This document shows, piece after piece, positions 17,081-26,643 of a stretch of DNA of 64,000 nucleotides; position 1 is the stretch's first letter, and each line of letters begins with the position of its first letter. Location of the stretch: positions 806,001 through 870,000 of the forward strand of contig JBFXKW010000001.1 in the NCBI GenBank assembly GCA_050173345.1, written 5' to 3'. The stretch is from SHWC01 sp050173345 (GTDB lineage Bacteria; Pseudomonadota; Alphaproteobacteria; UBA828). The translations under genes were made by a program, and so were the position numbers. The notes below the pieces were generated by a model. That model worked only from the letters and a program-made list of their open reading frames with translations, made no database searches and was not told where the DNA came from.

Positions 17081-18882
17081 GGCGCGGCCTCCGCCTGCCC
17101 GCCCGGCCGTGCCGCGGCGATGGCGCGGCTGATCATAGCGACCGGGATCAGGCCGACCAGCACGATGAGCAGCGCCGGCACCGCGGCCTCGCGAAGCTGC
17201 TCGTCGGAGGCCAGCTCATAGGCCCTGACCGCCAGCGTGTTGAAGTCGAACGGCCGCAGAATGAGCGTCGCCGGCAGCTCCTTCATGGTGTCGACCAGCA
17301 CGAGCAGGGCCGCGGTGAGCAGGCCGCCCGAGATGATCGGCGCATGGACGCGCAGCACGGTGCGGCCCGGCGAGGCGCCGAGCGAGCGCGCCGCGCCGTC
17401 CATGGAGGGCGTCACCTTGAGCAGCGCGGCATCGACCGTCTTCAGCGAGACCGCGAGGAAGCGCACCAGATAGGCGAACATCAGCGCGGCCACCGTGCCG
17501 CTCACGATCAGCCCCGGCGCGATGCCGAACAGGCTCTCTGCGATGCCGCCGAGGCCGCGGTCGAGCCAGGCGAGCGGCATGAGGATGCCAGCGGCGATCA
17601 CCGAGCCCGGCACCGCATAGCCGAGGCTCGCCACCCGCGCCGAGAAGCGGGTCGCCGCACTGCCGCTCGCCCGGTTGGCGTAGGCGACGATCAGCGCGAT
17701 GCCGACCGCGAGCGCCGCCGTGCCCGCCGCGAGCCAGAAGGTATTGAGCGCCTCCAGCGCAAAGCGCACATCGACGACGCTCGGCGCGCTGCGCACCGCC
17801 CAGACCAGGAGCTGGCCGCCCGGCAGGAGAAAGCCGAAGCCGATCGGCAGGAAGCAGGCCAGCATGGCGAGCCCGGCGCGCGCCGGGCCGAGTTGTGCCG
17901 GCGCGATCGGCCGGTAGCGGCGCGAGGTGTGCTCGTAGCGCGCCTTGCCGCGCAACACCCGTTCGAGCCCGAGCACGAACGCGACCACGGCGAGCAGCAC
18001 GACCGCGAGCTGCGCCGCTGCCGCCGCATCCCCGAGCGCGAACCAGGTGCGATAGATGCCGGTCGTGAAGGTATCGACGCCAAGATGCTGCACGGCGCCG
18101 AAATCGCTCAGGGTCTCCATCAGGGCGAAGGCAACGCCGGCCGCGATTGCCGGGCGGGCCAGCGGCAGGCCGATGCGGAAGAACGCGCCGAACGGCCCGA
18201 GCCCGAGCGTGCGGCCGATTTCCAGCACGCAGACCGACTGGGCGAGGAAGGCCGAGCGCGCCAGCATGTAGACATAGGGATAGAGCGCCGACGCCAGGAT
18301 GAACGCGGCGCCGCCAACCGAGCGGAACTGCGGGAACCAGTATTCGCCCTTGGTGACGCCGAAGGCGTCGCGGATCAGCGTCTGCACCGGGCCGGCGAAC
18401 TCGAAGAGCCCAGCATAGGCGTAGGCGATGGCATAGCCCGGCACCGCGAGCGGCAGCAGCAGCGCCCATTCGAAGACGCGCCGGCCCGGGAAGCGGCACA
18501 TGGTGACGAGCCATGCGGTGCCGACGCCGAAGCACAGCGTGCCGAGCCCGACGCCGAAGACGAGCCATGCCGTGTTGGCGACATAGCGCGACAGCACGGT
18601 CGAGGCCAGGTGCCGCCATGCCTCGCCTTGGGGCACGAAGAGGTGCGCCACGACGACGAGGACCGGCAGCGACACGACGAGGGCGATCAGCGTGGCGGCG
18701 ATGCTCAGCCGGTTCCAGCGCCGGAGGGCTCGCCACGCCGCGTCCCAAGGCGCCGCCCGCCGGGAAGCACGCGGCTCGGCCTCCTCGCCCAGCTGATCGG
18801 ACGGCCGGAAACTCAGGACGATTCTCCTTGCAAGGGGTCGAGGGGGCTTGCCTAACCGAAGATGGCGCTTTTGCAATTGCAA
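17077..18882 (-). CDS. ABC transporter permease, fused two-domain (FbpB/ThiP-like)
   Basis: A 601-residue inner-membrane permease with about twelve hydrophobic segments arranged as two BPD_transp_1 modules. Each contains an EAA-like loop (LEIGRTLGLGPFGAFFRIGLPLARPA and AARSLGASPGRTVLRVHAPI). The fused form is typical of iron(III) and thiamine importers. The N-terminal 60 residues are polar and basic; a later start within them is possible. It is the first gene of a two-gene unit with the ATPase. This unit sits between tatA and scpB, two loci that are usually close neighbours in this class. Confidence 0.88.
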   Translation of the reverse strand: MQLQKRHLRLGKPPRPLARRIVLSFRPSDQLGEEAEPRASRRAAPWDAAWRALRRWNRLSIAATLIALVVSLPVLVVVAHLFVPQGEAWRHLASTVLSRYVANTAWLVFGVGLGTLCFGVGTAWLVTMCRFPGRRVFEWALLLPLAVPGYAIAYAYAGLFEFAGPVQTLIRDAFGVTKGEYWFPQFRSVGGAAFILASALYPYVYMLARSAFLAQSVCVLEIGRTLGLGPFGAFFRIGLPLARPAIAAGVAFALMETLSDFGAVQHLGVDTFTTGIYRTWFALGDAAAAAQLAVVLLAVVAFVLGLERVLRGKARYEHTSRRYRPIAPAQLGPARAGLAMLACFLPIGFGFLLPGGQLLVWAVRSAPSVVDVRFALEALNTFWLAAGTAALAVGIALIVAYANRASGSAATRFSARVASLGYAVPGSVIAAGILMPLAWLDRGLGGIAESLFGIAPGLIVSGTVAALMFAYLVRFLAVSLKTVDAALLKVTPSMDGAARSLGASPGRTVLRVHAPIISGGLLTAALLVLVDTMKELPATLILRPFDFNTLAVRAYELASDEQLREAAVPALLIVLVGLIPVAMISRAIAAARPGGQAEAAP

Positions 18883-18990
18883 GGCAAATTCAGCCCGCCT
18901 CCGCAGACAGAGGACCGAGGCCGGCGGTAACCAGCCTCGCCAATGTTCCCATAAGGAAAATAGGGATAAAGAGAGCGATACGCCAGAGCC

Positions 18991-19740
18991 CTACGCGTCG
19001 CTCAAGGGCTCGTCGTCGTCCTCGTCGCTGTCCCGGTCCTCGTCGCCGGCATCTTCATCGGCCGTCTCGTCGCTCGGCAGGCCAGCGGTCACCGGCTCGA
19101 GCAGGCCCGAGGCGCGCAGCTCCTCGACGCCGGGCAGGTCGTCGAGGCTGGCGAGGCCGAAATGGCTGAGGAACTCCGGCGTCGTCACCCAGGTGACCGG
19201 ACGGCCGGGCACGGCACGCCGGCCCTTGGGCTTGATCCATTCGGCTTCGAGCAACTGGTCGAGCGTGCCGCGCGACAGGCTGACCCCGCGTATGGTCTCG
19301 ATCTCGGCGCGGGTGATCGGCTGGTGGTAGGCGATGATGGCGAGCGCCTCGAGCGCGGCGCGCGAGAAGCGCCGCGTCACCGAGCGGTAGATCGTCAGAT
19401 GGCGCGCGAGATCTGGCGCGGTCCTGAACGCATAGCCGCCGGCGACCTCCGCCAGGGTGACGCCGTGTCCCTGATAGAGCGCCGCGAGCCGGTCGAGCAG
19501 CGCCCGGAGATCGATGCCATCGGGCAGGTATTGGGCGAGCGCGGCCTCGTTCATCGGCTGGCTCGCGGCGAACAGCAGGGCTTCGAGGATGCGCAGCGCC
19601 CTCGCCTCGATCTCCTCGGCGGTGTCGGGCTCGCCGAACGGATTGGCGCCTTCGCCCTCGCCTTCGACGGGCTCCAGTGCGGCCTCGTCGGGCACGGTTC
19701 CGGCGGTCTCGGCTTGGATCGTCGTGGCCTCGGTGCTCAT
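18991..19740 (-). CDS. scpB: Segregation and condensation protein B
   Basis: A 249-residue winged-helix subunit of the SMC-ScpAB condensin. The first wing starts ARALRILEALLFAASQPM, and the second includes ALEALAIIAYHQPITRAEIETIRGVS, the family hallmark. The start at 19740 overlaps the scpA stop (ATGA). The N-terminal 40 residues and the last 30 are rich in Asp and Glu, with a nearly pure acidic tail, longer than the Firmicute form but common in alphaproteobacteria. Confidence 0.95.
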   Translation of the reverse strand: MSTEATTIQAETAGTVPDEAALEPVEGEGEGANPFGEPDTAEEIEARALRILEALLFAASQPMNEAALAQYLPDGIDLRALLDRLAALYQGHGVTLAEVAGGYAFRTAPDLARHLTIYRSVTRRFSRAALEALAIIAYHQPITRAEIETIRGVSLSRGTLDQLLEAEWIKPKGRRAVPGRPVTWVTTPEFLSHFGLASLDDLPGVEELRASGLLEPVTAGLPSDETADEDAGDEDRDSDEDDDEPLSDA

Positions 19741-20555
19741 GGGTTGTTCGGCGTGCTCCGCAGATAGATGGGGCCGAAGGGTTCGAGCTGCTTGATCTGC
19801 AGCTTGCCCTGCTTGACCAGCTCGAGGCTCGCCACCAGCGCGCTCGCCAGCGCCGAGCGCCGCCGCGTCGGGCTCGCCGGGCCGCCGGGCAGGAAGCGCG
19901 CCAGCGTTTCCCACTCGGGCATGGCACCGATCACCCGAGACAGCCATTGATAGGCTTCTTCGAGCGAGTAGTGCTCGGACGCTTCGATATGGAAGGCCTC
20001 GGCGCGCGCGAGCCGCATGCGATAGGCCGCGTAGCTCTGCAGCAGATCATAGAGCGCAGCCTCGAACACCGGCGTCTTGACGATCTCGATGCCTTCGGCC
20101 GCGCCGCGCGGGAAAACGTGCAGGCCGAGACGCGGGCGCGCGAGCAGCTTCTTCGCCGCGTCGCGCATCGCGTCGAGCTTGCGCAGGCGGAACGCGAGCA
20201 GCGCCGCCATCTCCTCGCCGGACGGGCCCTCCTCGGCCTCGGGCTCGGGCAGCAGCAGCCGCGACTTCAGGAAGGCGAGCCAGGCGGCCATGACCAGATA
20301 GTCCGCGGCGATCTCGAGCTTGAGCGTGCGGGCGCGCTCGATGAAGGCGAGGTACTGCTCGGCGAGGTCGAGCATCGAGAGATGGGTGAGGTCGATCTTC
20401 TGCTGGCGCGCGAGCGTCAGCAGCACGTCGAGCGGCCCGCCATAGCCGTCGAGCGAGACGATCAGCCCGTCCTCGCCATCGGCGCCGTTCGCGAGCGCGA
20501 GCACGTCGGCGGACGGGGCGGAGTCGGCTTCTTCGCGCTGTTCCACGTCGCTCAT
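19737..20555 (-). CDS. scpA: Segregation and condensation protein A
   Basis: A 272-residue kleisin that bridges the SMC heads in chromosome condensation. The typical N-terminal motif GYGGPLDVLLTLARQQKIDLTHLSMLDLAEQY is followed by the helical ADYLVMAAWLAFLKSRLLLP. A C-terminal winged helix lies near residues 200-272. The start ATG at 20555 was preferred to a TTG at 20576 that runs into the stop of the M50 protease gene. It is co-transcribed with scpB. Confidence 0.95.
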   Translation of the reverse strand: MSDVEQREEADSAPSADVLALANGADGEDGLIVSLDGYGGPLDVLLTLARQQKIDLTHLSMLDLAEQYLAFIERARTLKLEIAADYLVMAAWLAFLKSRLLLPEPEAEEGPSGEEMAALLAFRLRKLDAMRDAAKKLLARPRLGLHVFPRGAAEGIEIVKTPVFEAALYDLLQSYAAYRMRLARAEAFHIEASEHYSLEEAYQWLSRVIGAMPEWETLARFLPGGPASPTRRRSALASALVASLELVKQGKLQIKQLEPFGPIYLRSTPNNP

Positions 20556-20562
20556 CCCGGCG

Positions 20563-21243
20563 CTACCCGATGCCAAAGATGGTGAAGATCAACCATGCCG
20601 CCGCGTTCACGATCGGGAGCAGGATCCACGCCAGCGGATTGAGCGAGACTCCGATCTGCTCGCCGAGCAGGGGCAAGAGTATCAGCGCCCCGATCAGGAT
20701 GAAAAACCCGTAGCGCTCGATTCGGGCGAATTTTACCGCATAGGGCCGCGGCAGCAGGCCGGTCAGGATGCGCCCGCCGTCGAGCGGCGGCAGGGGCAGC
20801 AGGTTGAACGCGCCGATCATCAGGTTGAGCAGGATGCCCCTGATCATCATGACATACCAGAACTCGGCGACCCCTTCGGGGAACACCGCGTGCAGGTGCC
20901 AGAGCACGGCCGCGCCGCAGGCGATGAGGAAGTTGGCCGCCGGCCCGGCCGCCGCGACCAGCACCATGTCGCGCCGCGGGTTGCGCAGCCGGCTGAAATT
21001 GACCGGCACCGGCTTGGCCCAGCCGAACACGAAGCCGGCCTTGGTCGCGATCAGCAACGCCGGCAGCAGAATGGTGCCGACCAGGTCAACATGGCGCAGC
21101 GGGTTGAAGCTGACGCGACCCATGCGCCGCGCCGTGTCGTCGCCGAGCTTGTCGGCCACCCAGCCATGCGCCGCCTCGTGCAGCGTGATCGCAATGAGCA
21201 CCGGGATGACCCAGGTCGCGACCTCGAAATAGATCGAGTTCAT
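20563..21243 (-). CDS. Site-2 protease family zinc metallopeptidase (M50)
   Basis: A 226-residue membrane protease with about six hydrophobic segments. The zinc motif HEAAH is at residues 22-26 within the first helix, and the third ligand is Asp155 in LPPLDGGRIL. This short form (no PDZ or CBS domains) is the type usually annotated as site-2 protease family, found beside scpA in many alphaproteobacteria. Its substrate is unknown; it may cleave membrane-anchored regulators. The ATG at 21243 has no strong ribosome site, so expression may depend on coupling to nagZ, which ends nine bases upstream. Confidence 0.9.
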   Translation of the reverse strand: MNSIYFEVATWVIPVLIAITLHEAAHGWVADKLGDDTARRMGRVSFNPLRHVDLVGTILLPALLIATKAGFVFGWAKPVPVNFSRLRNPRRDMVLVAAAGPAANFLIACGAAVLWHLHAVFPEGVAEFWYVMMIRGILLNLMIGAFNLLPLPPLDGGRILTGLLPRPYAVKFARIERYGFFILIGALILLPLLGEQIGVSLNPLAWILLPIVNAAAWLIFTIFGIG

Positions 21244-21251
21244 GGCAATTG

Positions 21252-22292
21252 TTAAGCGGCAGCAGCGCCGATCAGGCCGGCGAGATGGCTGCGGCCGTCC
21301 GCGACATCGAACGGCGCGGGCGCCGAGAGCCGCGCCAGGGCGGCGGCATAGCGCCGGGCGGCCTCCCCCGCGAGCGGGGGCACCGCCGCGGCGACCTGCT
21401 CCATTTCTTCGAGGCGGCCATTGCAGTGAAGCGCCACGTCGCAGCCGGCTTCGAGGCTCGCCGCCGCGCGCGCCGCGATGCTGCCTTCGAGCGCGGCCAT
21501 CGAAAGATCGTCGGTCAGCAGCAAGCCGTCGAAGCCGATGAAGCCGCGCATGACCTCCCGGATGACGATCGGCGAGATCGTGGCGGGGCGCTCGGTGTCG
21601 ATGGCCTCGTAGCGGACATGCGCCGTGATCGCGATCGGCATGTCGGCGAGCGCGCGGAACGGCTGGAAATCGCTCGCCTCGAGTTGCGCCCGCGTGGCGT
21701 CCACCACGGGCAGCGTATGGTGGCTGTCGACGCGCGCACGACCATGGCCGGGCATGTGCTTGATGACCGGCAGAATGCCGCCGTCGAGCAGCCCGTTGCA
21801 CGCGGCGCGGCCGAGGCGCGTCACGTCGGCCGGGCACGAGCCGAGCGCGCGGTCGCCCACCACCTCGCTCGCGCCGGGCCGGCGCAGATCGAGGACCGGG
21901 TAGCAATCGACGCTGATGCCGAGCGCGGCGAGCTCGGCCGCCATCAGCCGTGCGTTCAGGTAGACGGCGCGTTCGGCCGATGCGACATCGCGTTGCACCA
22001 GCGCGGCGAACACGGCGCCGGCCGGGGGCTTGCGCCAGTGCGGCGGCCCGAGGCGGACGACGCGCCCGCCCTCCTGGTCGATCAGCACCGGCGCCTTGGG
22101 ATCATCGACCGCCTCGCGCATGTCGCTGACCAGCGCGCGCACCTGATCGGGAGACTCGCAATTCCGCTTGAACAGGATGAAGCCGCACGGCCTCGCCTCG
22201 CGGAAGAAGGCGCGCTCCGCCTCGTCGAGCCGGACACCCGCGCAGCCGAGGACGAGCGCCAGCGGCGCGCGGCGATCCGTGTTGTTGGCCAT
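21252..22292 (-). CDS. nagZ: Beta-N-acetylhexosaminidase
   Basis: A 346-residue family 3 glycoside hydrolase of cell-wall recycling, removing GlcNAc from GlcNAc-anhydroMurNAc-peptides in the cytoplasm. The NagZ signature KHMPGHGRARVDSH starts at Lys178, with the catalytic-loop His183. The nucleophile region is GFDGLLLTDDLSMAAL. Length is normal. The start at 22292 overlaps the stop of the SPOR gene by one base, giving the conserved run argS-SPOR-nagZ. Confidence 0.95.
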   Translation of the reverse strand: MANNTDRRAPLALVLGCAGVRLDEAERAFFREARPCGFILFKRNCESPDQVRALVSDMREAVDDPKAPVLIDQEGGRVVRLGPPHWRKPPAGAVFAALVQRDVASAERAVYLNARLMAAELAALGISVDCYPVLDLRRPGASEVVGDRALGSCPADVTRLGRAACNGLLDGGILPVIKHMPGHGRARVDSHHTLPVVDATRAQLEASDFQPFRALADMPIAITAHVRYEAIDTERPATISPIVIREVMRGFIGFDGLLLTDDLSMAALEGSIAARAAASLEAGCDVALHCNGRLEEMEQVAAAVPPLAGEAARRYAAALARLSAPAPFDVADGRSHLAGLIGAAAA

Positions 22293-23185
22293 CAGGGCTT
22301 GACGACCTGGCAGGAGCCGCCGGAAGCGGCGATCGACCGGCACGCCGCCTCGGCCGCCGGCACGTCGGCGAACGGCCCGGCCTGGACGCGATACCACAGG
22401 CCGCGCGCGCCGAGATCGGCGGGCACCACGCGGTGCTGCGCCGTACCGAGCGCCTGGGGATAGCGCTTCACCAGGCGCGCCCATTCCGTATCGACGTTGG
22501 CCTGGTCCTGCAGCGCGGCGACCTGGAGCCATGTGCCCGCGGTCTCCGGGCTGCTCGCCGGGACCTCGATGACCTCGGGTTCGAAAGCCGGAACGTTCAC
22601 GGCCTCGGCAGGCGTCTCCGACGGCATTGCTTCGGCCTCGGGCGCATCTGCCGGCGCGGCCTGCTCGTCGCCGACCGCGCGCTCCAGCAGCGCGGTCAGA
22701 TCGGGCTCCGTTTCGGCAGCCGGCGGCTCCGGCTTCCATGTGTCGCCGAGCGTGACGCTGGCGACCGGATCGAGCTTCGGCCCGGTATCGACGGGCTTCG
22801 GCAACGGCTCCTCGGGCGCCGGCAGGAGCTGCTCGACCGGCTGCTGCTGCGGCTCGTTCTCCAGGCTCCTGTAGACATAGGTGCCGCGGTTCGGGATTTC
22901 GGCCCCGCCAGGGTCCTTGGGCTTGACCTTGACCGGCTCGGTCTCGGCGATCAGGAGCGGCAGCTCGCCCGCCGTTTCACCTGCCGGATCGGAGAGCTTC
23001 TGCGTGAGGTACCAGACACCCGCAGCAACCGCGACGGCGCCGACGACCACGACGGCGGCGGTCAGCCCGCGCCGGCGGCGGCGCGGCGGGGGCTGCTCGT
23101 CCTCGCCCAGCGCGTCGGGCCCGGCCTCGCCGATACGCTCGTCCGGGTCCGGGATGAGACGGCCGTCGTGCGTCGTCGATGCCAT
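22292..23185 (-). CDS. SPOR-domain membrane protein
   Basis: A 297-residue bitopic protein. A cytoplasmic N-terminus ends in RRRRR, followed by one membrane helix (about 41-60), a long Pro/Glu-rich periplasmic linker, and a C-terminal SPOR domain (about 215-297, starting TWLQVAALQDQANVD). SPOR domains bind denuded glycan at the division septum. The gene is overlapped at both ends by argS and nagZ by one base, so all three are translated together. The specific division role is inferred from the domain only. Confidence 0.9.
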   Translation of the reverse strand: MASTTHDGRLIPDPDERIGEAGPDALGEDEQPPPRRRRRGLTAAVVVVGAVAVAAGVWYLTQKLSDPAGETAGELPLLIAETEPVKVKPKDPGGAEIPNRGTYVYRSLENEPQQQPVEQLLPAPEEPLPKPVDTGPKLDPVASVTLGDTWKPEPPAAETEPDLTALLERAVGDEQAAPADAPEAEAMPSETPAEAVNVPAFEPEVIEVPASSPETAGTWLQVAALQDQANVDTEWARLVKRYPQALGTAQHRVVPADLGARGLWYRVQAGPFADVPAAEAACRSIAASGGSCQVVKP

Positions 23186-24945
23186 CAGCCGCGCATTTCC
23201 TCCACGGGTTCGATGCCGAAGATCGTCAGCCCGCTCGCGATGATCAAGCCGACCGCGACGATCAGTCCGAGCCGGGCCCGCGTCAGCTCCGAATCGGACA
23301 CCATTATGAACCGAAAACTGGGATCTTCGTTGCCCTTGTTCCAGAGCCGGTGAAAAGCGGCGGCCAGCTCCTGGAGGAAAAACGCCAGCCGGTGCGGCTC
23401 GTGCGCCAGCGCGGCCTGCTCCAGCACGCGCGGCCAGGTGGCGGCGAGCTTGACCAAGCCGAGCTCCGACTCGTCCTCGAGGCGCGCGAAATCCGCGCCG
23501 GCGAGCGACGCCGGGTCGCCCGCGATCTGCGGTATTTCCGCCGCCACGTTGCGCAGCACCGAGCGGATGCGGGCATGGGCGTATTGCACGTAGAAGATCG
23601 GGTTGTCCTTTGACTGCTCGGTGACCTTGGTCAGGTCGAAGTCGAGCGGCGCGTCGTTGCGCCGGGTCAGCAGGATGAAGCGCACCACGTCCTTGCCGAC
23701 CCGCTCCACCACGTCGCGCAGGGTGACGAACTGGCCGGCGCGCTTCGACATCTTCACGGGCTCGCCGGCATCGAGCAGCTTGACGAGCTGGCAGACCTTG
23801 ACGTCCAGCCTGGCCTTGTCGCCCGAGATCGCCTTGACCGCCGCCTGCATGCGCTTGATGTAGCCGCCATGATCGGCGCCCCAGACGTCGATCATCTCGG
23901 CGAAGCCGCGCTCGATCTTGTCGCGGTGATAGGCGATGTCGGTCGCGAAGTAGGTCCAGCTCCCGTCGGACTTCCTGAGCGGCCGGTCCACGTCGTCGCC
24001 GAACTGGGTGGCGCGGAACAGGCTCTGCGGCCTCGGCTCCCAGTCCTCCGGCGGCGGCTTGCCCTTGGGCGGTTCGAGCACGCCGGTATAGATCAGGCCC
24101 TTCGCTTCGAGCGCCTCGAACGCGGCCGCCACCTTGCCGGCCTCGACCAATTCGCGCTCGGAGGAAAACACGTCATGGCGCACGCCGAGCGCGTCGAGGT
24201 CATCCCGGATCAGTTTCATCATGGCGTTGACCGCGAAGGCGCGCACGACCGGCAGCCACTCGCTCTCCGGCGCATTGTGCCACTTCTCGCCGTCACGCGC
24301 GGCGAGCGCCGCGCCGACCGGCTTCAGATAGTCGCCGGGATAGAGCCCTTCCGGGATGTCGCCGATCGTCTCGCCGAGCGCCTCGCGGTAGCGCAGATAG
24401 GCGGAGCGCGCGAGCACATCGACCTGCGCGCCGGCGTCGTTGACGTAGTACTCGCGCGTCACCGCGAAGTCCATGCGGGCAAGCAGGTTCGCCAGCACGT
24501 CGCCGAATACCGTGCCGCGGCCGTGGCCGACGTGGAGCGGCCCGGTCGGGTTGGCCGAGACGTATTCGACGTTGACCGGCACGCCCTTGCCGATGTCGCT
24601 CACACCATAGTCGTGCGGCGCGCGCAGCACGTCGCGCAGCCGCTCATGCCAGAAGCCGGCTGCCAGCCTGAGGTTGATGAAGCCGGGCCCCGCCACCTCC
24701 ACCGCCTCGACATCCGGCGCCTGTTCGAGGCGCGCCGCGAGCAGCGCCGCGATCTCGCGCGGCGGGCGCCTGGCCGGCTTGGCCAGCACCATCGCCGCGT
24801 TGGTGGCGACATCGCCATGCGCCGCCTCGCGCGGCGGCTCGACGCTGACGGCGCCGGTATCGAGGCCTTCCGGCAGCGCGCCCGACGCGACGAGCGCGGC
24901 GATCTCCCGAAGCACGAGATCGCGCAAAGCGGTGAACAGGTTCAT
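23185..24945 (-). CDS. argS: Arginine--tRNA ligase
   Basis: A 586-residue class I synthetase. An N-terminal Add-1 domain is followed by the HIGH-type motif in NPTGPLHVGHGRG, a KMSKS-type loop (VKMSKRAGQ), and the DALR anticodon-binding domain at the C-terminus. Length is normal for the family. It begins directly after the dgt stop (no intergenic bases) and starts the argS-SPOR-nagZ chain. Confidence 0.97.
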   Translation of the reverse strand: MNLFTALRDLVLREIAALVASGALPEGLDTGAVSVEPPREAAHGDVATNAAMVLAKPARRPPREIAALLAARLEQAPDVEAVEVAGPGFINLRLAAGFWHERLRDVLRAPHDYGVSDIGKGVPVNVEYVSANPTGPLHVGHGRGTVFGDVLANLLARMDFAVTREYYVNDAGAQVDVLARSAYLRYREALGETIGDIPEGLYPGDYLKPVGAALAARDGEKWHNAPESEWLPVVRAFAVNAMMKLIRDDLDALGVRHDVFSSERELVEAGKVAAAFEALEAKGLIYTGVLEPPKGKPPPEDWEPRPQSLFRATQFGDDVDRPLRKSDGSWTYFATDIAYHRDKIERGFAEMIDVWGADHGGYIKRMQAAVKAISGDKARLDVKVCQLVKLLDAGEPVKMSKRAGQFVTLRDVVERVGKDVVRFILLTRRNDAPLDFDLTKVTEQSKDNPIFYVQYAHARIRSVLRNVAAEIPQIAGDPASLAGADFARLEDESELGLVKLAATWPRVLEQAALAHEPHRLAFFLQELAAAFHRLWNKGNEDPSFRFIMVSDSELTRARLGLIVAVGLIIASGLTIFGIEPVEEMRG

Positions 24946-26109
24946 TCAGGCCTCGGGCAGTCCGAACAGGCGGTGGTGTTCCTTGAAGGCGTAGCGGTCG
25001 GTCATGCCGGCGATGTAGTCGGCGACCATGCGGGCGGTCCGGCTGCTGCCCGGCCCTTCGCAGCGCAGGCGCCACTCCGTCGGCAGGCATTCGGGCTCGG
25101 CGATGAAGAGATCGAACAGCTCGCGCACCACGCGGCGCGCCCGCGACGCCATGCGGTTGACCTTGTAGTGACGATACATGCGCTCGTAAAGGAACGCCTT
25201 GAGCGCCTTGTCGTTCTCGCGCATCGAGGCGGAGAAGGCGATCACCGGCCGGCCGAGCCGGCGCACCGCCTCGGCGCTTTCCGGCTTGGCGGCGGCGAGG
25301 CGGCGCCGGCTCTCGCCGATCAGGTCTTCCACCATCGCGCCGATCATGCGGCGCACCGCCTCGTGGATCAGCCGGCTCTCGTCGAGCCCCGGATGAGCGG
25401 CCTCGACCTCGGCGAAGATCGGCCCGACCAGCGGCACACCTTTCAGGTCGGCGATGGTGAAGAGCCCGGCGCGCAGGCCGTCGTCCACGTCGTGGTTGTT
25501 GTAGGCGATGTCGTCGGAGAGCGCGGCGACCTGCGCCTCCGGCCCCGGCCAAGTGTCGAGCTCGAGATCGTGGCGCGCGACGTATTCGGTGATCGCCTCG
25601 GGCAGCGGCTTGTTGCCTTTGGTCGGCAAGAGCGGGCCGTTGTGCTTGGCGACGCCTTCCAGCGTCTCCCAGGTCAGGTTGAGCCCGTCGAAGGCGGCGT
25701 AGCGCTGTTCGAGCTTGGTCAGGATGCGGAGCGTCTGGGCGTTGTGGTCGAAGCCGCCATGCGCCCGCATCGCCTCGTCGAGCGCATCCTCGCCGGCATG
25801 GCCGAACGGGGTGTGGCCGAGGTCGTGGGCGAGCGCGAGCGCCTCGGCCAAGTCCTCGTCGAGCCCGAGCACGCGCGAGATCGAGCGCGCGATCTGCGCC
25901 GTCTCCAGGCTGTGGGTCAGCCGGGTGCGGAAATAGTCGCCCTCGTGATAGACGAAGACCTGCGTCTTGTATTCGAGCCGGCGGAAGGCGGCGCAATGGA
26001 TGATGCGGTCGCGGTCGCGCTGGAAGGCGGTCCGCGTCGCGCTCTCGGGCTCCGGGTGGAGCCGGCCGCGGCTTCGTTCGGGCACGCTGGCATAGGGCGC
26101 GGCGGGCAT
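24946..26109 (-). CDS. dgt: Deoxyguanosinetriphosphate triphosphohydrolase-like HD protein
   Basis: A 387-residue HD-domain dNTPase that splits dNTPs to nucleoside and triphosphate. Metal ligands are visible in FRTRLTHSLE and HDLGHTPFGHAGE, with a later conserved Asp in LSDDIAYNNHDVDDGL. The size and order relative to argS match the alphaproteobacterial short form (type 2 dGTPase-like). The first 25 residues are unlike the family and contain no clear alternative start. It is divergent from erpA with 141 bases between start codons. Confidence 0.92.
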   Translation of the reverse strand: MPAAPYASVPERSRGRLHPEPESATRTAFQRDRDRIIHCAAFRRLEYKTQVFVYHEGDYFRTRLTHSLETAQIARSISRVLGLDEDLAEALALAHDLGHTPFGHAGEDALDEAMRAHGGFDHNAQTLRILTKLEQRYAAFDGLNLTWETLEGVAKHNGPLLPTKGNKPLPEAITEYVARHDLELDTWPGPEAQVAALSDDIAYNNHDVDDGLRAGLFTIADLKGVPLVGPIFAEVEAAHPGLDESRLIHEAVRRMIGAMVEDLIGESRRRLAAAKPESAEAVRRLGRPVIAFSASMRENDKALKAFLYERMYRHYKVNRMASRARRVVRELFDLFIAEPECLPTEWRLRCEGPGSSRTARMVADYIAGMTDRYAFKEHHRLFGLPEA

Positions 26110-26250
26110 GGGCCGAGACTATTACCCTTTGAAGTCGGCCGCGGCAATCCGGGCCTGCCGCGGCCTCCACCAGGCGATTGACATGCCCCGCAGATTACCT
26201 AAGTAAAGTGGTCGGGAACCATCATGCCTCCCGGCGGAGAGCGGACCCCT

Positions 26251-26619
26251 ATGGCACGACCGATCGAATTCGAAGCCGAGCAGGATACCGGCCCCATCAC
26301 GGTAACGGAGCGCGCCGCGGCGCGCGTCGCCCAGCTCCTCGAGAGCGAGGGCGAGCCGGACCAGATGTTCCGGGTCAGCGTGCTGGGCGGCGGCTGCTCG
26401 GGCTTCCAGTACAAGTTCGGCTTCGACCGGGTGCGCAATCCGGACGACATCGTGATCGAGAAGAACGGCGTGACCGTGCTGATCGACGAGGTCTCGGCCG
26501 GCTACATGGGCGGCGCCGAGATCGACTTCGTGACCGAGCTGATGGGCGCCTCGTTCCAGGTCAGGAACCCCAAGGCGGCATCCTCCTGCGGCTGCGGCAC
26601 CTCCTTCTCGCTCGGATAG
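26251..26619 (+). CDS. erpA: Iron-sulfur cluster insertion protein (A-type carrier)
   Basis: A 122-residue A-type Fe-S carrier that hands clusters to apoproteins in the cytosol. The three ligand cysteines are in GGGCSGFQYKF and in the terminal SCGCGTSF. The start ATG at 26251 (MARPIEFEAEQ) is preferred over the in-frame ATG at 26224. The position opposite dgt is the usual one for erpA in this class. ErpA and IscA cannot be fully separated by eye; the location favours ErpA. Confidence 0.92.
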   Translation: MARPIEFEAEQDTGPITVTERAAARVAQLLESEGEPDQMFRVSVLGGGCSGFQYKFGFDRVRNPDDIVIEKNGVTVLIDEVSAGYMGGAEIDFVTELMGASFQVRNPKAASSCGCGTSFSLG

Positions 26620-26643
26620 GCCGCCACACCGCTTCTCCTCGTC

